DNA of 64,000 bases from Thermus scotoductus DSM 8553 (GTDB lineage Bacteria > Deinococcota > Deinococci > Deinococcales > Thermaceae), in assembly GCF_000381045.1 (NCBI RefSeq), contig NZ_KB905736.1:1-64000 (forward strand). The letters run 5' to 3'. The notes beneath the pieces were generated by a model. It saw only the letters and a list, made by a program, of their open reading frames with translations. It was not told the origin of the DNA and searched no databases. This document shows positions 18,363-28,159 of the stretch, one piece after another (within the stretch, counting starts at the first letter, position 1; every line of letters begins with the position of its first letter). Made by a program: the position numbers and the translations under genes.

Positions 18363-18383
18363 GGGTCTTCCACGGGGTAAGCT
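18355..18383 (+). promoter_or_regulatory. Candidate promoter of mogA
   Basis: TTTGCA (18355-18360), 17-base spacer, TAAGCT (18378-18383), then eight bases to the ATG. It lies within the edge of the permease remnant. Confidence 0.5.
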
Positions 18384-18391
18384 CTTGACAA

Positions 18392-18886
18392 ATGTTCCGC
18401 GTGGGCATCCTGACGGTTTCCGACAAGGGCTATAGGGGGGAACGGGAGGACACCACCCACCTGGCCATCCGCGAGGCCCTAAAGGGAGGGCCCTTTGAGG
18501 TGGTGGCCTACGAGATCGTCCCCGACGAACCCCCCTTGATCAAGAAGGCCCTCCGGCTTTGGGCCGACCGGGAGGGCGTGGACCTCATCCTCACCAACGG
18601 GGGTACGGGCCTAGCCCCCAGGGACAAGACCCCCGAGGCCACCCGGGAGCTATTGGATAAGGAGGTTCCGGGCCTTGCCGAGCTCATGCGCCTTAGGGGC
18701 TTGGAGAAAACCCCCATGGCCGCCCTTTCCCGGGGCCTTGCGGGGGTAAGGGGGAAAAGCCTCATCCTAAACCTTCCCGGAAGCCCCAAGGGGGCCCGGG
18801 AGTCCCTCGAGGCGGTGCTTCCCGTATTGCCCCACGCCCTAAGCCTCATCACCGGCAAGGCCTGGCGGGAGGGGCACCATGAGTAG
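18392..18886 (+). CDS. mog: Molybdopterin adenylyltransferase MogA/MoaB
   Basis: 164 residues. MFRVGILTVSDKGYRGEREDT is the usual opening; the MPT-binding loops are LTNGGTGLAPRDKTPEAT (about 69-86) and LILNLPGSPKGARES. It activates molybdopterin with ATP before metal insertion in the cytosol, and would serve the molybdoenzyme 3 kb upstream. Its last eight bases overlap the aminotransferase start, so the two are translationally linked although no metabolic link is known. Confidence 0.92.
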   Translation: MFRVGILTVSDKGYRGEREDTTHLAIREALKGGPFEVVAYEIVPDEPPLIKKALRLWADREGVDLILTNGGTGLAPRDKTPEATRELLDKEVPGLAELMRLRGLEKTPMAALSRGLAGVRGKSLILNLPGSPKGARESLEAVLPVLPHALSLITGKAWREGHHE

Positions 18887-20009
18887 GGTTCCTGAAGCCT
18901 CGGTCTTCCTGGTGGTGGATGAGGCCAAGAGAAAGGCCCGGGAGAAGGGGATCCGCCTCATCGACCTCTCCATCGGCTCCAGCGACCTCCTGCCCCCGGC
19001 TGAACCCCTTCGGACCTTAAGGGAAGCCCTTTCCGACCCCAGCACCTACGGCTACTGCCTCAAAAGCTGCACCCTGCCCTTCCTGGAGGAAGCCTCCCGC
19101 TGGTACCAAGGCCGCTACGGGGTACGCCTGGACCCCAGGCGGGAAGCCCTGGCCTTGATCGGCAGCCAGGAAGGGTTGGCCCACCTCCTTCTGGCCCTCA
19201 CCGAGCCCCAAGACCTCCTCCTCCTCCCCGAGGTGGCCTACCCCAGCTACTTCGGGGCCGCCCAGGTGGCCTCCCTGAAGACCCACCTCATCCCCTTGCG
19301 GGAGGATGGCCTGGCGGACCTCTCCCGGGTGCCGGAATATGTCTGGAAGGAAGCCAAGATTCTCCTCCTCAACTACCCCAACAACCCCACGGGAGCCCTG
19401 GCGGACTGGGCCTACTTTGAAGAGGCCCTGAGCCTCGCCAGGAAACACGGCCTGTGGCTCATCCACGACAACCCCTATGTGGACCAGGTCTACGAAGGCG
19501 AGGCCCCTTCCCCCTTGGCCCTCCCCGGGGCCAAGGAACGGGTGGTGGAGCTTTTCAGCCTCTCCAAGAGCTACAACCTGGCGGGCTTCCGCCTGGGCTT
19601 CGCCCTGGGGAACGAGGAGGCCATAGCCCGGCTGGAAAGGGTCAAGGGGGTCATAGACTTCAACCAGTATGCGGGCATCCTGCGCATGGGGATCGCGGCC
19701 CTAAGGACCCCAAGGGAGGTGACCCGGGGCTTCGCCCAGGTCTACCAAAAGCGGGCCCTGGGAATGGCGGAAGCTCTTAAAGGGGCCCTGGACCTCCTTT
19801 CCCCCAAGGCCACCATGTACCTCTGGGGGAAGCTTCCCCAGGGGATGGATGACCTGGAGTTCACCCTAAGCCTGGTGGAGCGGGGCGTGGCCGTGGCCCC
19901 GGGGAGGGGGTTCGGCCCTGGGGGAAGGGGACACGTGCGGATCGCCCTGGTGCAACCCATGGAAACGCTACAGGAAGCCGCCCGCATCCTGCGGGAGGCC
20001 CTGGACTGA
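18879..20009 (+). CDS. PLP-dependent class I/II aminotransferase
   Basis: 376 residues, fold-type I. IDLSIGSSDLLPP at the N-terminus, NYPNNPTGALAD (about 165-176) and the PLP lysine in LFSLSKSYNLAGFRLGF (about 228-244); the carboxylate-binding Arg is in HVRIALVQ near the end. The pattern is closest to the LL-diaminopimelate/alanine aminotransferase branch, but substrate cannot be decided. Start ATG at 18879 has GGGAGGGGC in front and overlaps mog by eight bases. A hairpin after the stop separates it from the convergent folC. Confidence 0.85.
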   Translation: MSRVPEASVFLVVDEAKRKAREKGIRLIDLSIGSSDLLPPAEPLRTLREALSDPSTYGYCLKSCTLPFLEEASRWYQGRYGVRLDPRREALALIGSQEGLAHLLLALTEPQDLLLLPEVAYPSYFGAAQVASLKTHLIPLREDGLADLSRVPEYVWKEAKILLLNYPNNPTGALADWAYFEEALSLARKHGLWLIHDNPYVDQVYEGEAPSPLALPGAKERVVELFSLSKSYNLAGFRLGFALGNEEAIARLERVKGVIDFNQYAGILRMGIAALRTPREVTRGFAQVYQKRALGMAEALKGALDLLSPKATMYLWGKLPQGMDDLEFTLSLVERGVAVAPGRGFGPGGRGHVRIALVQPMETLQEAARILREALD

Positions 20010-20010
20010 T

Positions 20011-20038
20011 ACCACCCCGGCTTCGCCCGGTGGTGTTT
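20011..20038. terminator. Bidirectional terminator between the aminotransferase and folC
   Basis: ACCACC (20011-20016) pairs with GGTGGT (20029-20034), with an inner GGC/GCC stem; GTTT follows on the plus strand. The U-tract is weak. Confidence 0.5.
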
Positions 20039-21278
20039 ACTGCCACCTTTCCTCCGGGGGAAGCCCCCTCAGGCCCCGCTTCACCTCCCCCACCAGGTAG
20101 AGGCTCCCCGCCACCACCGCACGGTCCGCAAACCCAAAGGCCCGCTCTAGGGCCTTGAGGGGGTCTTCCTCCACCAAAGCCCCGGGGAAGAGGGGGAGGA
20201 GGGCCCTGGGGTCCTGGCTCCGGGGGGAGGCGTAGCGGGTGAGGACCACGGGGCCCAAGCCTTCAAAGGCCTTAGCCATGGCCCGGTGGTCCTTCTCCCG
20301 GCTGAAGCCCAGGACCAGGGCGGCGGGCAGGAGCCCGTGGAAATGGAGGGCTTCCCGCAAGGCCCAGGCCCCTTCCGGATTGTGGGCCCCATCCAAAAGA
20401 AGCTCCTTTCCCCCAGGCCAAGGAAGGCGCTCCAGCCTTCCCGGGTTTTCCACCCGAAGGAGGGCCCTTGCCACCGCTTCCCAACCCGCCGAGAGGAGCC
20501 TCCCCGCCACCGCGGCCAAGGCCAGGTTCTCCGCCTGGTGGGGGCCGAGGAGGCGGGTTTGCAACACCCTTTCCACACCCTCAAACTCCAGGCGAAAGGC
20601 CAGGCCCATAGGAAGGGCCTCCACCCCCAAGAGGGAAAAGGCCTCCCCCAAAACCTTAAGGGGGGTGCCGCGTTTTTCCGCCTGGAGGCGGAGTTCCTCA
20701 AGCCCCTCCCCCCTGGCGGCGGTGAGGGCCGGCACCCCCTGGCGGAAGATTCCCGCCTTCTCCCGGGCCACGTCCCTCAGGGTGGGGCCTAGAATCTCCA
20801 AATGGTCGTGGCCGATATTGGTGACCACGGAAAGAAGGGGCTCGGCCACGTTGGTGGCGTCAAAGCGGCCTCCCAGGCCCACCTCGAGGACCGCAAACTC
20901 CACTCCCTCCCGGGCAAAGTGGAGAAGGGCGAGGGCGGTAGCCACCTCAAAGAAGCTGGCCTCTAAGGCCTCCGCCAAAGGGCGGACCTCCTCCAAGAGG
21001 ACAAGAAGCCTGTCCTTGGGGATGGCCTGGCCCTGGACGGATATGCGCTCTTGGAAGTCCACCAGGTGGGGGCTGGTGTAAAGCCCCACCCTCAAGCCCG
21101 CCTCCTCCAGGATGGCCGCCAGGGCCCGGGCGGTGGTGCCCTTGCCGTTAGTCCCCCCGATGAGGGCCACGGGGTAGGCCTCCTGGGGATTGCCCAAACG
21201 GGCCAGAAGGGCCTGGATGCGCTCCAGCCCAGGCTTTACCTCGCCCTGCCGGGCGTAAAGCCAGGCCAAGGGATCCAT
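20037..21278 (-). CDS. folC: Folylpolyglutamate / dihydrofolate synthase
   Basis: 413 residues. The Mur-ligase-type ATP loop is IGGTNGKGTTARALAAIL (about 40-57), followed by YTSPHLVDFQERI, LEVGLGGRFDATN and NIGHDHLEILG with the carbamylated-Lys region after it (REKAGIFRQG), and DGAHNPEGAWAL in the C-terminal domain. It adds glutamate to folates in the cytosol. The ATG immediately follows the stop of the Fur-family gene with no gap, so the two are one operon with coupled translation. Confidence 0.93.
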   Translation of the reverse strand: MDPLAWLYARQGEVKPGLERIQALLARLGNPQEAYPVALIGGTNGKGTTARALAAILEEAGLRVGLYTSPHLVDFQERISVQGQAIPKDRLLVLLEEVRPLAEALEASFFEVATALALLHFAREGVEFAVLEVGLGGRFDATNVAEPLLSVVTNIGHDHLEILGPTLRDVAREKAGIFRQGVPALTAARGEGLEELRLQAEKRGTPLKVLGEAFSLLGVEALPMGLAFRLEFEGVERVLQTRLLGPHQAENLALAAVAGRLLSAGWEAVARALLRVENPGRLERLPWPGGKELLLDGAHNPEGAWALREALHFHGLLPAALVLGFSREKDHRAMAKAFEGLGPVVLTRYASPRSQDPRALLPLFPGALVEEDPLKALERAFGFADRAVVAGSLYLVGEVKRGLRGLPPEERWQ

Positions 21279-21674
21279 CTACCCCTTGAGGGCTGCCTTG
21301 CAGGTGGGGCAGAGGCCCCTGTAGGTGACCTCCACCGAACGCACCTCCAGGTGGGGATGCGCCTCCTGGACAGGGGTGAGAAGGTCGGGAAGGGGCACCT
21401 CCAGGTCCACGATGGCCCCGCACCCCTGGCAGACCAGGTGCAGGTGGGGGTGCAGGTTGGCGTCGTAACGGGTGGCCTCCCCCGCCTTGGTGATGGGGAT
21501 GAGGTAGCCCTCCTCCACCAGGGCCTCGAGGGTGCGGTAGATGGTCCCCAGGCTCACCTTGGGCACCACCTTGCGCACCTCCTGGTAGATCCAGGCGGCG
21601 TCGGGGTGGTTATGGGCCTTCCGCACCACCTCCAAGACAGCCTTGCGTTGGCGGGTCAAGCGCTTAAGCGCCAT
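21279..21674 (-). CDS. Fur-family regulator, PerR-like (first copy)
   Basis: 131 residues. Winged helix (about 8-75: PKVSLGTIYRTLEALVEEGY is the recognition region) and dimerisation domain with two Cys pairs, CQGC and CPTC, for structural zinc. The regulatory-site residues of PerR all have counterparts: His in HNHPDA, Asp in ATRYDA, His-x-His in HPHLHLVC and Asp in IVDLEV. It may sense peroxide or a metal; the exact signal is not readable. TATAGT (21682-21687, minus) is seven bases before the ATG. It leads the folC operon. Confidence 0.88.
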   Translation of the reverse strand: MALKRLTRQRKAVLEVVRKAHNHPDAAWIYQEVRKVVPKVSLGTIYRTLEALVEEGYLIPITKAGEATRYDANLHPHLHLVCQGCGAIVDLEVPLPDLLTPVQEAHPHLEVRSVEVTYRGLCPTCKAALKG

Positions 21675-21681
21675 CTACCCC

Positions 21682-21687
21682 ACTATA
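21682..21687 (-). promoter_or_regulatory. -10 box of the fur-folC operon
   Basis: TATAGT on the minus strand, seven bases before the ATG; no ribosome site is visible. Confidence 0.55.
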
Positions 21688-21716
21688 CCCTAGGCCGGGG
21701 GAAAACTCCAGCAAAC

Positions 21717-22622
21717 CTATCGGCTTTGGGCAAGAATCTCCCGCCCTCCCTGCTCCAACACGTCCTGGGCCAGCTCCAACCCCAGCTCCTCGGCCTCGGA
21801 GGCGTCGCCTTCGATCTCCGCCCGGATGAAGCTCTTGCCGTCGGGGGTAAGGACCATCCCCTCGAGGAGGAGGGTGCCATCCTCCGCCACCTGGGCCAAG
21901 GCCCCCACCGGAGCCAGGCACCCAGCCCCAAGGCCCTTCAAAAAGGCCCGCTCCGCCCGCACCCGGTCGTGGGAAGGGTGGTGGTGAAGGGCGTAGCAGA
22001 GCTCCTCCGCCAGGTCGTCCCCCTGGCGCACCTCCAGGGCCAAGGCCCCCTGGCCAGGGGCAGGGAGCATCACCTCGGGTTCCAGGAACTGGTCGATGCG
22101 GTTGCGCAGATCCAGCCGGATGAGCCCCGCCGCCGCCAGGATGATCCCGTCATACTCCCCATTCCCCAAGGCAGCCAGCCGGGTGTCCACGTTGCCCCTC
22201 AGGTCCTTCACCACCAGGTCCGGGCGGTGGGCCAGAAGCTGGGCCTTGCGCCTTATGGAGCTCGTTCCCACCACAGCGCCTTCAGGGAGGTCCTCGAGGC
22301 GCTTATACACCTTGCCCAAGAAGGCGTCCCGGGGGTCCTGCCTGCGGGGGATGGCAGCGATCCTAAGCCCCGGGGGTTCCTCCGTGGGGAGGTCCTTCAG
22401 GGAGTGCACGGCGATGTCGATCTCCCGGGAAAGAAGCGCCTCCTGAAGCTCCTTGACAAAGATGGCCTGCTCCATGGGGTTCGCCCCCTGGTCCCCCCGG
22501 GTCTTGATGGTCTTCACCTTGAACTCCGCCTCGGGCCAGCTTTCCTTAAGACGCTCCACCACAAAGCGGGTCTGGGCCAGGGCCAAGGCGCTGCCCCGGG
22601 TTCCCACCACGATGACGCGCAT
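21717..22622 (-). CDS. hemC: Porphobilinogen deaminase (hydroxymethylbilane synthase)
   Basis: 301 residues. [18 protein letters not shown] at the start, HSLKDLPT (substrate-binding Lys/Asp), [12 protein letters not shown] (Arg cluster) and [10 protein letters not shown] with the Cys that holds the dipyrromethane cofactor (about 237). It condenses four porphobilinogens in haem synthesis, needed for the caa3 oxidase further on. It lies 40 bases downstream of the pyruvate dehydrogenase E2 gene but has its own TAGTAT (22631-22636, minus) eight bases before the ATG. Confidence 0.95.
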   Translation of the reverse strand: MRVIVVGTRGSALALAQTRFVVERLKESWPEAEFKVKTIKTRGDQGANPMEQAIFVKELQEALLSREIDIAVHSLKDLPTEEPPGLRIAAIPRRQDPRDAFLGKVYKRLEDLPEGAVVGTSSIRRKAQLLAHRPDLVVKDLRGNVDTRLAALGNGEYDGIILAAAGLIRLDLRNRIDQFLEPEVMLPAPGQGALALEVRQGDDLAEELCYALHHHPSHDRVRAERAFLKGLGAGCLAPVGALAQVAEDGTLLLEGMVLTPDGKSFIRAEIEGDASEAEELGLELAQDVLEQGGREILAQSR

Positions 22623-22630
22623 ACTTTCCC

Positions 22631-22636
22631 ATACTA
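22631..22636 (-). promoter_or_regulatory. -10 box of hemC
   Basis: TAGTAT on the minus strand, eight bases before the hemC ATG, in the gap after the E2 gene. Confidence 0.5.
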
Positions 22637-22662
22637 CACGAGAACCCGGGGCCGGGCACCCC

Positions 22663-23919
22663 CTATTCCAAGGCCAGACCTAAAGGATCCTCCAGAAGCT
22701 GGGCCAGATGGCGGCAGAAGCGGGCTGCCTCAGCCCCGTCTATAAGCCGGTGGTCGTAGGTGAGGCTGTAAGGCATGATGAGCCGGGGCTGGAAGGCTTC
22801 CTTCTCCGGATCCCACACCGGCTTCATCTGGGAACGGGAAACCCCTAAAATGGCCACCTCCGGCCAGTTCACGATGGGGGTGAATCCCGTGCCGCCAATC
22901 CCCCCCAGGTTGGAGAGGCTGAAGGTGCCTCCCTGCATCTCCTCCGGGGTGAGCTTCCGCTCCCGGGCCCGTTCGGAAACTTCCTGAAGCTCCTTGGCCA
23001 GGCGCAGAACCCCTTTTTGGTCCACATTCCGGATCACCGGCACCAGGAGGCCATGGGGGGTGTCCACCGCCACCCCGATGTGCACGTAATCCTTGTAGAT
23101 GGTCTCTCCCTTTTCCGCATCGATGGAGGCGTTGAACTTGGGGAAGGCCTTCAGGGTTAGGGCCAGGGCCTTGAGGAGGAAGGCGGTGAGGGTAAGCCGA
23201 AAACCCCTTTCCTCCGCCCGCTTAGCGTAGCGCTTTCTTAAACCCTCCAGCTCGGTGATGTCCGCCTCGTCAAAGTGGGTGACCATGGGCACCTGGGCCC
23301 AGGCCTGGGCCATGGCCCTCAAGGTGGCCTTGCGCACCCCGCTCATGGGCTCGGTGCGCACCGGGCCCCAGCGGCTGAAATCGGGGAGCTTGGGGGTCGG
23401 GAGAGGGCTTATGGCCTCCGCCGGCAGGGAAGGGGGAACCTGGCCCGCAGCCCGCCTCACGTCCTCGGCGGTGATGCGCCCCGCAAGGCCTGTACCCCTC
23501 ACCTGGCGGATGTCTACCCCGAGCTCCCGGGCCAGGCGCCGCACCGAGGGAGCGGCGGGGATGAGCCGGCCTTCCTCCTGCCCTGCTAAGGCTGGTGAAG
23601 GGCTAGAGGCTTTTGAAGGAGGTGCTGCCTGGACCTTCTCCTCCCTGGGTGGGGGGGGCACCTCCTGGGGCGAAGGAACCTCCGCCCCCCCAGCCTCCAG
23701 CTCCAGGAAGGGTTGCCCGGGACGCACCTCATCCCCCACCTTCACCAGAACCCGCTTCACCACCCCGCCCGCCTCGGCGGGGACCTCCATCACCGCCTTG
23801 TCGGTTTCCAGCTCCAAGAGGGGGTCCCCCGGGGCCACCCGGTCCCCCTCCTTCACCAGCACCCCCACCACCGTGGCGGCGCTCACGTTATCGCCCAGTT
23901 CGGGAAGCTTCAGCTCCAT
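22663..23919 (-). CDS. aceF: Pyruvate dehydrogenase E2, dihydrolipoamide acetyltransferase
   Basis: 418 residues, three parts. One lipoyl domain (about 1-75) with lipoylated Lys in [17 protein letters not shown]; a Pro/Ala/Ser linker; a peripheral-subunit-binding domain ([18 protein letters not shown] and [17 protein letters not shown], about 120-155); and the catalytic core ending [18 protein letters not shown], with the conserved His and Asp. It passes acetyl groups to CoA. It follows the E1 gene after 21 bases. The E3 gene is not in the window. A single lipoyl domain is at the small end for E2. Confidence 0.94.
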   Translation of the reverse strand: MELKLPELGDNVSAATVVGVLVKEGDRVAPGDPLLELETDKAVMEVPAEAGGVVKRVLVKVGDEVRPGQPFLELEAGGAEVPSPQEVPPPPREEKVQAAPPSKASSPSPALAGQEEGRLIPAAPSVRRLARELGVDIRQVRGTGLAGRITAEDVRRAAGQVPPSLPAEAISPLPTPKLPDFSRWGPVRTEPMSGVRKATLRAMAQAWAQVPMVTHFDEADITELEGLRKRYAKRAEERGFRLTLTAFLLKALALTLKAFPKFNASIDAEKGETIYKDYVHIGVAVDTPHGLLVPVIRNVDQKGVLRLAKELQEVSERARERKLTPEEMQGGTFSLSNLGGIGGTGFTPIVNWPEVAILGVSRSQMKPVWDPEKEAFQPRLIMPYSLTYDHRLIDGAEAARFCRHLAQLLEDPLGLALE

Positions 23920-23940
23920 CTTGCCCTCCAGAATACCCCC

Positions 23941-26664
23941 TTACCTCCTGTGGGGCGGGGTTTCCAAAAGCTCGAGCCCAAGCTCCTTCCGTGCCTTGGC
24001 CAGAAGCTTGGCCGGCACCTGGCCTTCCTCGGCCAAAAGGGAAAGGGCGGCGTAGGCGATGTGCCGGGCATCCACTTCAAAGAAATCCCTCAAGGCCTCC
24101 CGGGTGTCCGAGCGGCCAAAACCATCGGTGCCCAGGGCGCAGAAGGGCCGGTCCAAGTACCCCCTTATGAGGTTGGGCAGGGCTTTGAGGTAGTCGCTGG
24201 CGGCCACCACCGGGCCCTCGTGCCCCTCCAAAGCCTCGGCCACATAGGGCTTGCGGGCCTTCCCCAGAAGCCTCCTTTCCCTTTCCGCCTCTATGGCATC
24301 GTAGTAGAGGGCCTTATAGCTGGTGGCACTCCAGACATCCGCCACCACCCCGTAGCCCTTAAGAAGCTCCTGGGCCTTCACCGCCTGGGGCAGGATGGGC
24401 CCAGAACCCAGAAGCTGGACCCGGGGGCCTTCCCCCTCGCCGAGGCGGAAGAGGTAGAGGCCCTTCAGGATCCCTTCCTTTACCTTCTCACGGGGCTCAG
24501 GCATGGGGGGGTGGGGATAGTTTTCGTTCTCTATGGTGATGTAGTAGAAGACATCCTCCCCCTTCTGGTACATGCGCCTTAGGCCGTCTTCCAGGATGAC
24601 GGCGAACTCGTAGGCAAAGGCGGGGTCGTAGGCCAAGAGGTTGGGGGCCGCCAAGGCGTAGATGTGGCTCTGCCCGTCCTGGTGCTGCAAACCCTCCCCC
24701 TCCAGGGTGGTCCGCCCGGCGGTGGCCCCAAGGAGGAAGCCCCGGGTACGCTGGTCGGCCGCCGCCCAGACCAGGTCCCCGATGCGCTGGAGGCCGAACA
24801 TGGAGTAGGTAATGAGGAAGGGAATGGTGGGGATGCCCCAGTGGGCGTAGGCGGTACCGGCGGCTATAAAGTCGGCCATGGCCCCCGCCTCGGTGATGCC
24901 CTCTTCCAGGATCTGGCCCTCCTTGCTCTCCTTGTAGGCGGTGAGGGTGCCGGCGTCCACAGGGATGTAAAGCTGCCCCTGGGGGGAGTAGATGCCCACC
25001 TGGGCGATCAGAGCCTCCATGCCGAAGGTGCGGGCCTCGTCGGGCACGATGGGGACGATGAGCTTGCCGATCCTGGGATGCCGGAGGAGCTTGGCCAGGA
25101 TCCGCACGAAGGCCATGGTGGTGGAGATCTCCCGCCCCCCCGTGCCCTCGTAGAACTCCTGGAAGAACTCCTCCCCCGGCACCTCGAGGCCCCCCTTAAA
25201 GCGCACCTGCCTTTCCGGCACAAATCCCCCCAGGGCCCTTCTCCGCTCCAGGAGGTACCTCACCTCGGGAGAGTCCGGCCCCGGGTGGTAGTAGGGAAGC
25301 TCAGAAAGCTTTTCCTCGGGGATGGGAATGCCCAAAAAGGTCCGGGCCTCCTTAAGGTCCTCCTCGGTAAGCTTCTTCACCTGATGGGCCACGTTCTTGG
25401 CCATGGCCGTGGGCCCCATGCCGTAGCCCTTGATGGTCCGGGCCAGGATGACCACGGGGCTTCCCTTGTGCTCCACCGCCGCCTTGTAGGCGGCATAGAT
25501 CTTCACCAGGTCGTGCCCACCCCGGCTCCGGGTTAGCTCATCCAGCTCCTCGTCGCTCATGCCCTCGATGAGCTGCTTGAGCTCGGGGGTGTTGAAGAAG
25601 CGCTCCTTGAGCTCCTTGGCCCCGAAGGCGGCGTACCGCTGGGACTCCCCGTCCACCAGGGCCTCAAACCGCCTTAAGAGATGGCCTTCCTTATCCTTGG
25701 CCAAGAGCCGATCCCAGGCCGAGCCCCAGACGATCTTGATCACCCGCCAACCCGCACCCCTATAAAGCCTTTCCAGCTCCTGGATGACCTTGGAGTTCCC
25801 CCGCACGGGCCCGTCCAGGCGCTGCAGGTTGGCGTTCACCACAAAGATGAGGTTATCCAGGTTCTCCCTAGCCGCCAGGTGCAAGGCCCCCACGGTTTCC
25901 GGCTCGTCGTGCTCCCCGTCCCCCAGGAAGGCCCAGACCTTGGCGGTGCTTTTGGGCTTCAGGCCCCGGTCCTCGAGGTAGCGCATGAAGCGGGCCTGGT
26001 AGATGGCCTGGATGGGGCCAAGGCCCATGCTGACCGTGGGAAACTCCCAAAAATCCGGCATCAGCCAGGGATGGGGGTAACTGGAAAGCCCCCGGCCACC
26101 CGGCACAGGGGGATGCACCTCCCGGCGGAAGTTCTCCAGGTCAGCCTCGCTTAACCTTCCCTCCAAAAAAGCCCGGGCGTAGATGCCAGGGGAGGAGTGC
26201 CCCTGGAAGAAGACCAGGTCCCGGTCCAGCCCCGCCTCGGGCCCGCGGAAGAAGTGGTTGAACCCCACCTCGTAAAGCTCCGCGATGGAGGCGTAGGTGG
26301 AGATATGCCCCCCGATGCCGTCCGCCTTCTTGTTGGCCCGGGTAACCATCATGGCCACATTCCAGCGCAGGATGTTGGCGATGCGCCTTTCCAACCCCAG
26401 ATCCCCTGGGTAAGGAGGCTCCTTATGCTGGGGAATGGTGTTCAGGTAGGGGGTGGAAAGGCGGTTTTGCGGGAAGAAGCCCTCTAGGTAAAGGTACTCG
26501 TCCAGAAGGCGCAAAAGCTCCTCCACCCTGGCAAAGCCCTCCACCCGGAGCACGTACTCCAAGGACTCCCGCCACTCCCGGTTTTCCTCCTCCCTGAACC
26601 GGGCCATTTCCTCTGGGGAAAGGGCCTCTAGGGCCTGCTTGAGCACTTCCTCCACTGCGGTCAT
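23941..26664 (-). CDS. aceE: Pyruvate dehydrogenase E1, homodimeric type
   Basis: 907 residues from ATG at 26664, the length of the single-chain AceE family. The thiamine-diphosphate motif is [20 protein letters not shown] with the following [14 protein letters not shown] (about 228-265); active-site and phosphate residues appear in [14 protein letters not shown] and [11 protein letters not shown]. It decarboxylates pyruvate and acetylates E2. Start is uncertain: ATG at 26664 abuts GGAGG, an ATG at 26679 would suit a leaderless transcript, and a GTG at 26655 has the best ribosome-site spacing. A LysR gene diverges from it and is the natural candidate regulator. Confidence 0.94.
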   Translation of the reverse strand: MTAVEEVLKQALEALSPEEMARFREEENREWRESLEYVLRVEGFARVEELLRLLDEYLYLEGFFPQNRLSTPYLNTIPQHKEPPYPGDLGLERRIANILRWNVAMMVTRANKKADGIGGHISTYASIAELYEVGFNHFFRGPEAGLDRDLVFFQGHSSPGIYARAFLEGRLSEADLENFRREVHPPVPGGRGLSSYPHPWLMPDFWEFPTVSMGLGPIQAIYQARFMRYLEDRGLKPKSTAKVWAFLGDGEHDEPETVGALHLAARENLDNLIFVVNANLQRLDGPVRGNSKVIQELERLYRGAGWRVIKIVWGSAWDRLLAKDKEGHLLRRFEALVDGESQRYAAFGAKELKERFFNTPELKQLIEGMSDEELDELTRSRGGHDLVKIYAAYKAAVEHKGSPVVILARTIKGYGMGPTAMAKNVAHQVKKLTEEDLKEARTFLGIPIPEEKLSELPYYHPGPDSPEVRYLLERRRALGGFVPERQVRFKGGLEVPGEEFFQEFYEGTGGREISTTMAFVRILAKLLRHPRIGKLIVPIVPDEARTFGMEALIAQVGIYSPQGQLYIPVDAGTLTAYKESKEGQILEEGITEAGAMADFIAAGTAYAHWGIPTIPFLITYSMFGLQRIGDLVWAAADQRTRGFLLGATAGRTTLEGEGLQHQDGQSHIYALAAPNLLAYDPAFAYEFAVILEDGLRRMYQKGEDVFYYITIENENYPHPPMPEPREKVKEGILKGLYLFRLGEGEGPRVQLLGSGPILPQAVKAQELLKGYGVVADVWSATSYKALYYDAIEAERERRLLGKARKPYVAEALEGHEGPVVAASDYLKALPNLIRGYLDRPFCALGTDGFGRSDTREALRDFFEVDARHIAYAALSLLAEEGQVPAKLLAKARKELGLELLETPPHRR

Positions 26665-26761
26665 CCTCCCCCCTTGCATGCAAAACTACACTACACCGAC
26701 TCCTCATTTCAGTCTGGGTCAAGGGGAGCCTTTTGTCCAATAGAAAAGCCTGGAGCGGTGT

Positions 26762-26778
26762 GATAAGTTTATTTTATC
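26762..26778. promoter_or_regulatory. Dyad with T-N11-A (LysR-type box) at the lysR start
   Basis: GATAA-N7-TTATC, perfect five-base arms, ending at the base before the lysR ATG. T26764 and A76 of the same stretch give the T-N11-A spacing of LysR boxes. It overlaps TAAGTT (26764-26769), a possible -10. Confidence 0.5.
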
Positions 26779-27636
26779 ATGGATCTGCGCCGCCTGCGGC
26801 TTTTCCTCCTCCTGGCCGAGGAACGGAACTTCCACCGGGCAGCGGAGAAGGCCTATCTTTCCCAGCCTGCCCTCTCCCAGCAGATCAAGGCCCTGGAGAA
26901 GGCGCTGGGAATAAGGCTTCTCGAGCGCAGACCTTTCCGCCTGACCCCTGCGGGGGAGGTGCTGAAGCAGGAGGGCAAGCGGCTTTTAGAGGAGGCGGAA
27001 GCGCTTAAAGAACGGGTGCGCCGGGCTGGGCGGCAGGAGCTTCGCTTCGGGGTGCCGGAGAACCTCCTTCCCGACCTCATGCCCCTCCTGGACCATCTGC
27101 GCCGGGGCCTAGGCCAGCCGGTGGAGATCCTGGAAATGCACACCCCCGAGCAGGTGAAGGCCCTAAGGGAGGGGAAGCTGGACTATGGGCTTGCGGGGCT
27201 AAGGGTAGAGGACCCCGCCATCGGCCAGGAACCCCTTTTGCAGGTGCCCATCGTGGTGGCCCTGCCCGAAGGGCACCCCTTGGCCCACCGGGAACGGGTG
27301 CCCCTCAAAGCCCTTAAGGAAGCTCCCTTCCTCCTTCTCCCCAAGGAAACCCTGCCCCCCCTTTACGAGGCCTTCATGGAGGTGTTCCGCCGGGCGGGTT
27401 TCACGCCCCGGGTGGCCCGGGAGGTGGCCCGGTTTTCCCAAGCGGTGAGCCTGGTGGCCGCCGGGGTTGGGGTTTACCTTACCCTGGCCCCCTACCGGGT
27501 CTTCCCCCACCCCGGGGTGGTGCTCAAGCCCCTCGAGGAGGAGGCCGCCTTACAGGTCTCCCTCATCTACCGCCTCACTCCCCCTCCCCCCAGGCTTTCC
27601 GAGGTGCGGGAGCTCTTAAAGGCCCTGGTCCTTTAG
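26779..27636 (+). CDS. LysR-family transcriptional regulator
   Basis: 285 residues. N-terminal winged helix-turn-helix MDLRRLRLFLLLAEERNFHR then AAEKAYLSQPALSQQIKALE (about 1-60); effector domain from about 88 with the usual LDYGLAGLR and VALPEGHPLA segments. It is divergent from aceE with about 115 bases between, which makes pyruvate dehydrogenase its most likely target besides itself. The dyad at 26762-26778 touches its start codon, consistent with autorepression. Inducer unknown. Confidence 0.92.
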   Translation: MDLRRLRLFLLLAEERNFHRAAEKAYLSQPALSQQIKALEKALGIRLLERRPFRLTPAGEVLKQEGKRLLEEAEALKERVRRAGRQELRFGVPENLLPDLMPLLDHLRRGLGQPVEILEMHTPEQVKALREGKLDYGLAGLRVEDPAIGQEPLLQVPIVVALPEGHPLAHRERVPLKALKEAPFLLLPKETLPPLYEAFMEVFRRAGFTPRVAREVARFSQAVSLVAAGVGVYLTLAPYRVFPHPGVVLKPLEEEAALQVSLIYRLTPPPPRLSEVRELLKALVL

Positions 27637-27890
27637 GCCTCTAGACCCGGGGCCTCGGCCCCGCCCCAGGCCAGTTCCACCAGGCCGATGAGCTCCTCCA
27701 CCGGCAGGCCATAGTCGCGGGAAAGGCGGGTGATCTCGTGCCCCAGCCTTCTCAGATGGGCCAGCTCTTGAGGGGTGGCCTCCCGCGCCAGGTCCAAAAG
27801 CCAGGAAAGAAGGGTTTCCGCTTCCTCATCGGTGAGGCCGTCGGTCAGGGCTTCATCCTCCAGAAAGAGTGCCGCCGGGTCTTCCCTCAT
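27633..27890 (-). CDS. Small acidic protein of unknown function
   Basis: 85 residues, rich in Glu and Leu, mostly helical by eye (DEEAETLLSWLLDLAREATP, then ELAHLRRLGHEI). No cysteine, signal peptide or membrane segment. I do not recognise a family. Its ATG overlaps the stop of the FtsB-like gene (ATGA, 27887-27890), so it is translated with it and may act in the same process. It converges with lysR; the two stop codons overlap. Confidence 0.65.
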   Translation of the reverse strand: MREDPAALFLEDEALTDGLTDEEAETLLSWLLDLAREATPQELAHLRRLGHEITRLSRDYGLPVEELIGLVELAWGGAEAPGLEA

Positions 27891-28150
27891 CGCCTCCTTA
27901 GTATCTCCTCTTGCCGCACAAAACCCAACCTGCGGACCAGGGCTTCCAGGTAAGCGGGATCCTTGACCGCCTTCACCTCGGCCTCGAGGCGGGCCACCCG
28001 GGCCTCCGCCTGGCGCAGGGCTTCCTCCAGCCTGGCCCGCTCCCGAGCGAGCTCATACGCCCTGACCCCCTCCTGCCCCAAAAGGAAAAGGGCATGGGCC
28101 AAACCCAGGGCGAAGACCAGGTGGAGGATGCGGTAGACGGGCCGCTCCAA
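27887..28150 (-). CDS. FtsB/DivIC-like cell-division protein
   Basis: 87 residues from a TTG at 28150. One membrane helix (about 6-24, YRILHLVFALGLAHALFLL) is followed by a coiled coil (ARERARLEEALRQAEARVAR) and the family-typical end DPAYLEALVRRLGFVRQEE. That is the FtsB/DivIC architecture: a bitopic septum protein with an external coiled coil. TATAAT (28160-28165, minus) stands nine bases before the TTG. An in-frame ATG further upstream (28264) would add a tail unlike the family and is not used. Divergent from the PerR-like gene. Confidence 0.75.
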   Translation of the reverse strand: MERPVYRILHLVFALGLAHALFLLGQEGVRAYELARERARLEEALRQAEARVARLEAEVKAVKDPAYLEALVRRLGFVRQEEILRRR

Positions 28151-28159
28151 GATGGGTCC

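Noticed and set aside
18385-18390. TTGACA one base before the mogA ATG as a -35
   Set aside because: The -10 would fall inside the gene; no downstream start fits. The TTTGCA/TAAGCT pair is a better promoter.
21051-22745. 564-codon open frame across folC, fur and hemC antisense
   Set aside because: Spans three well-supported genes on the other strand and has no domain.
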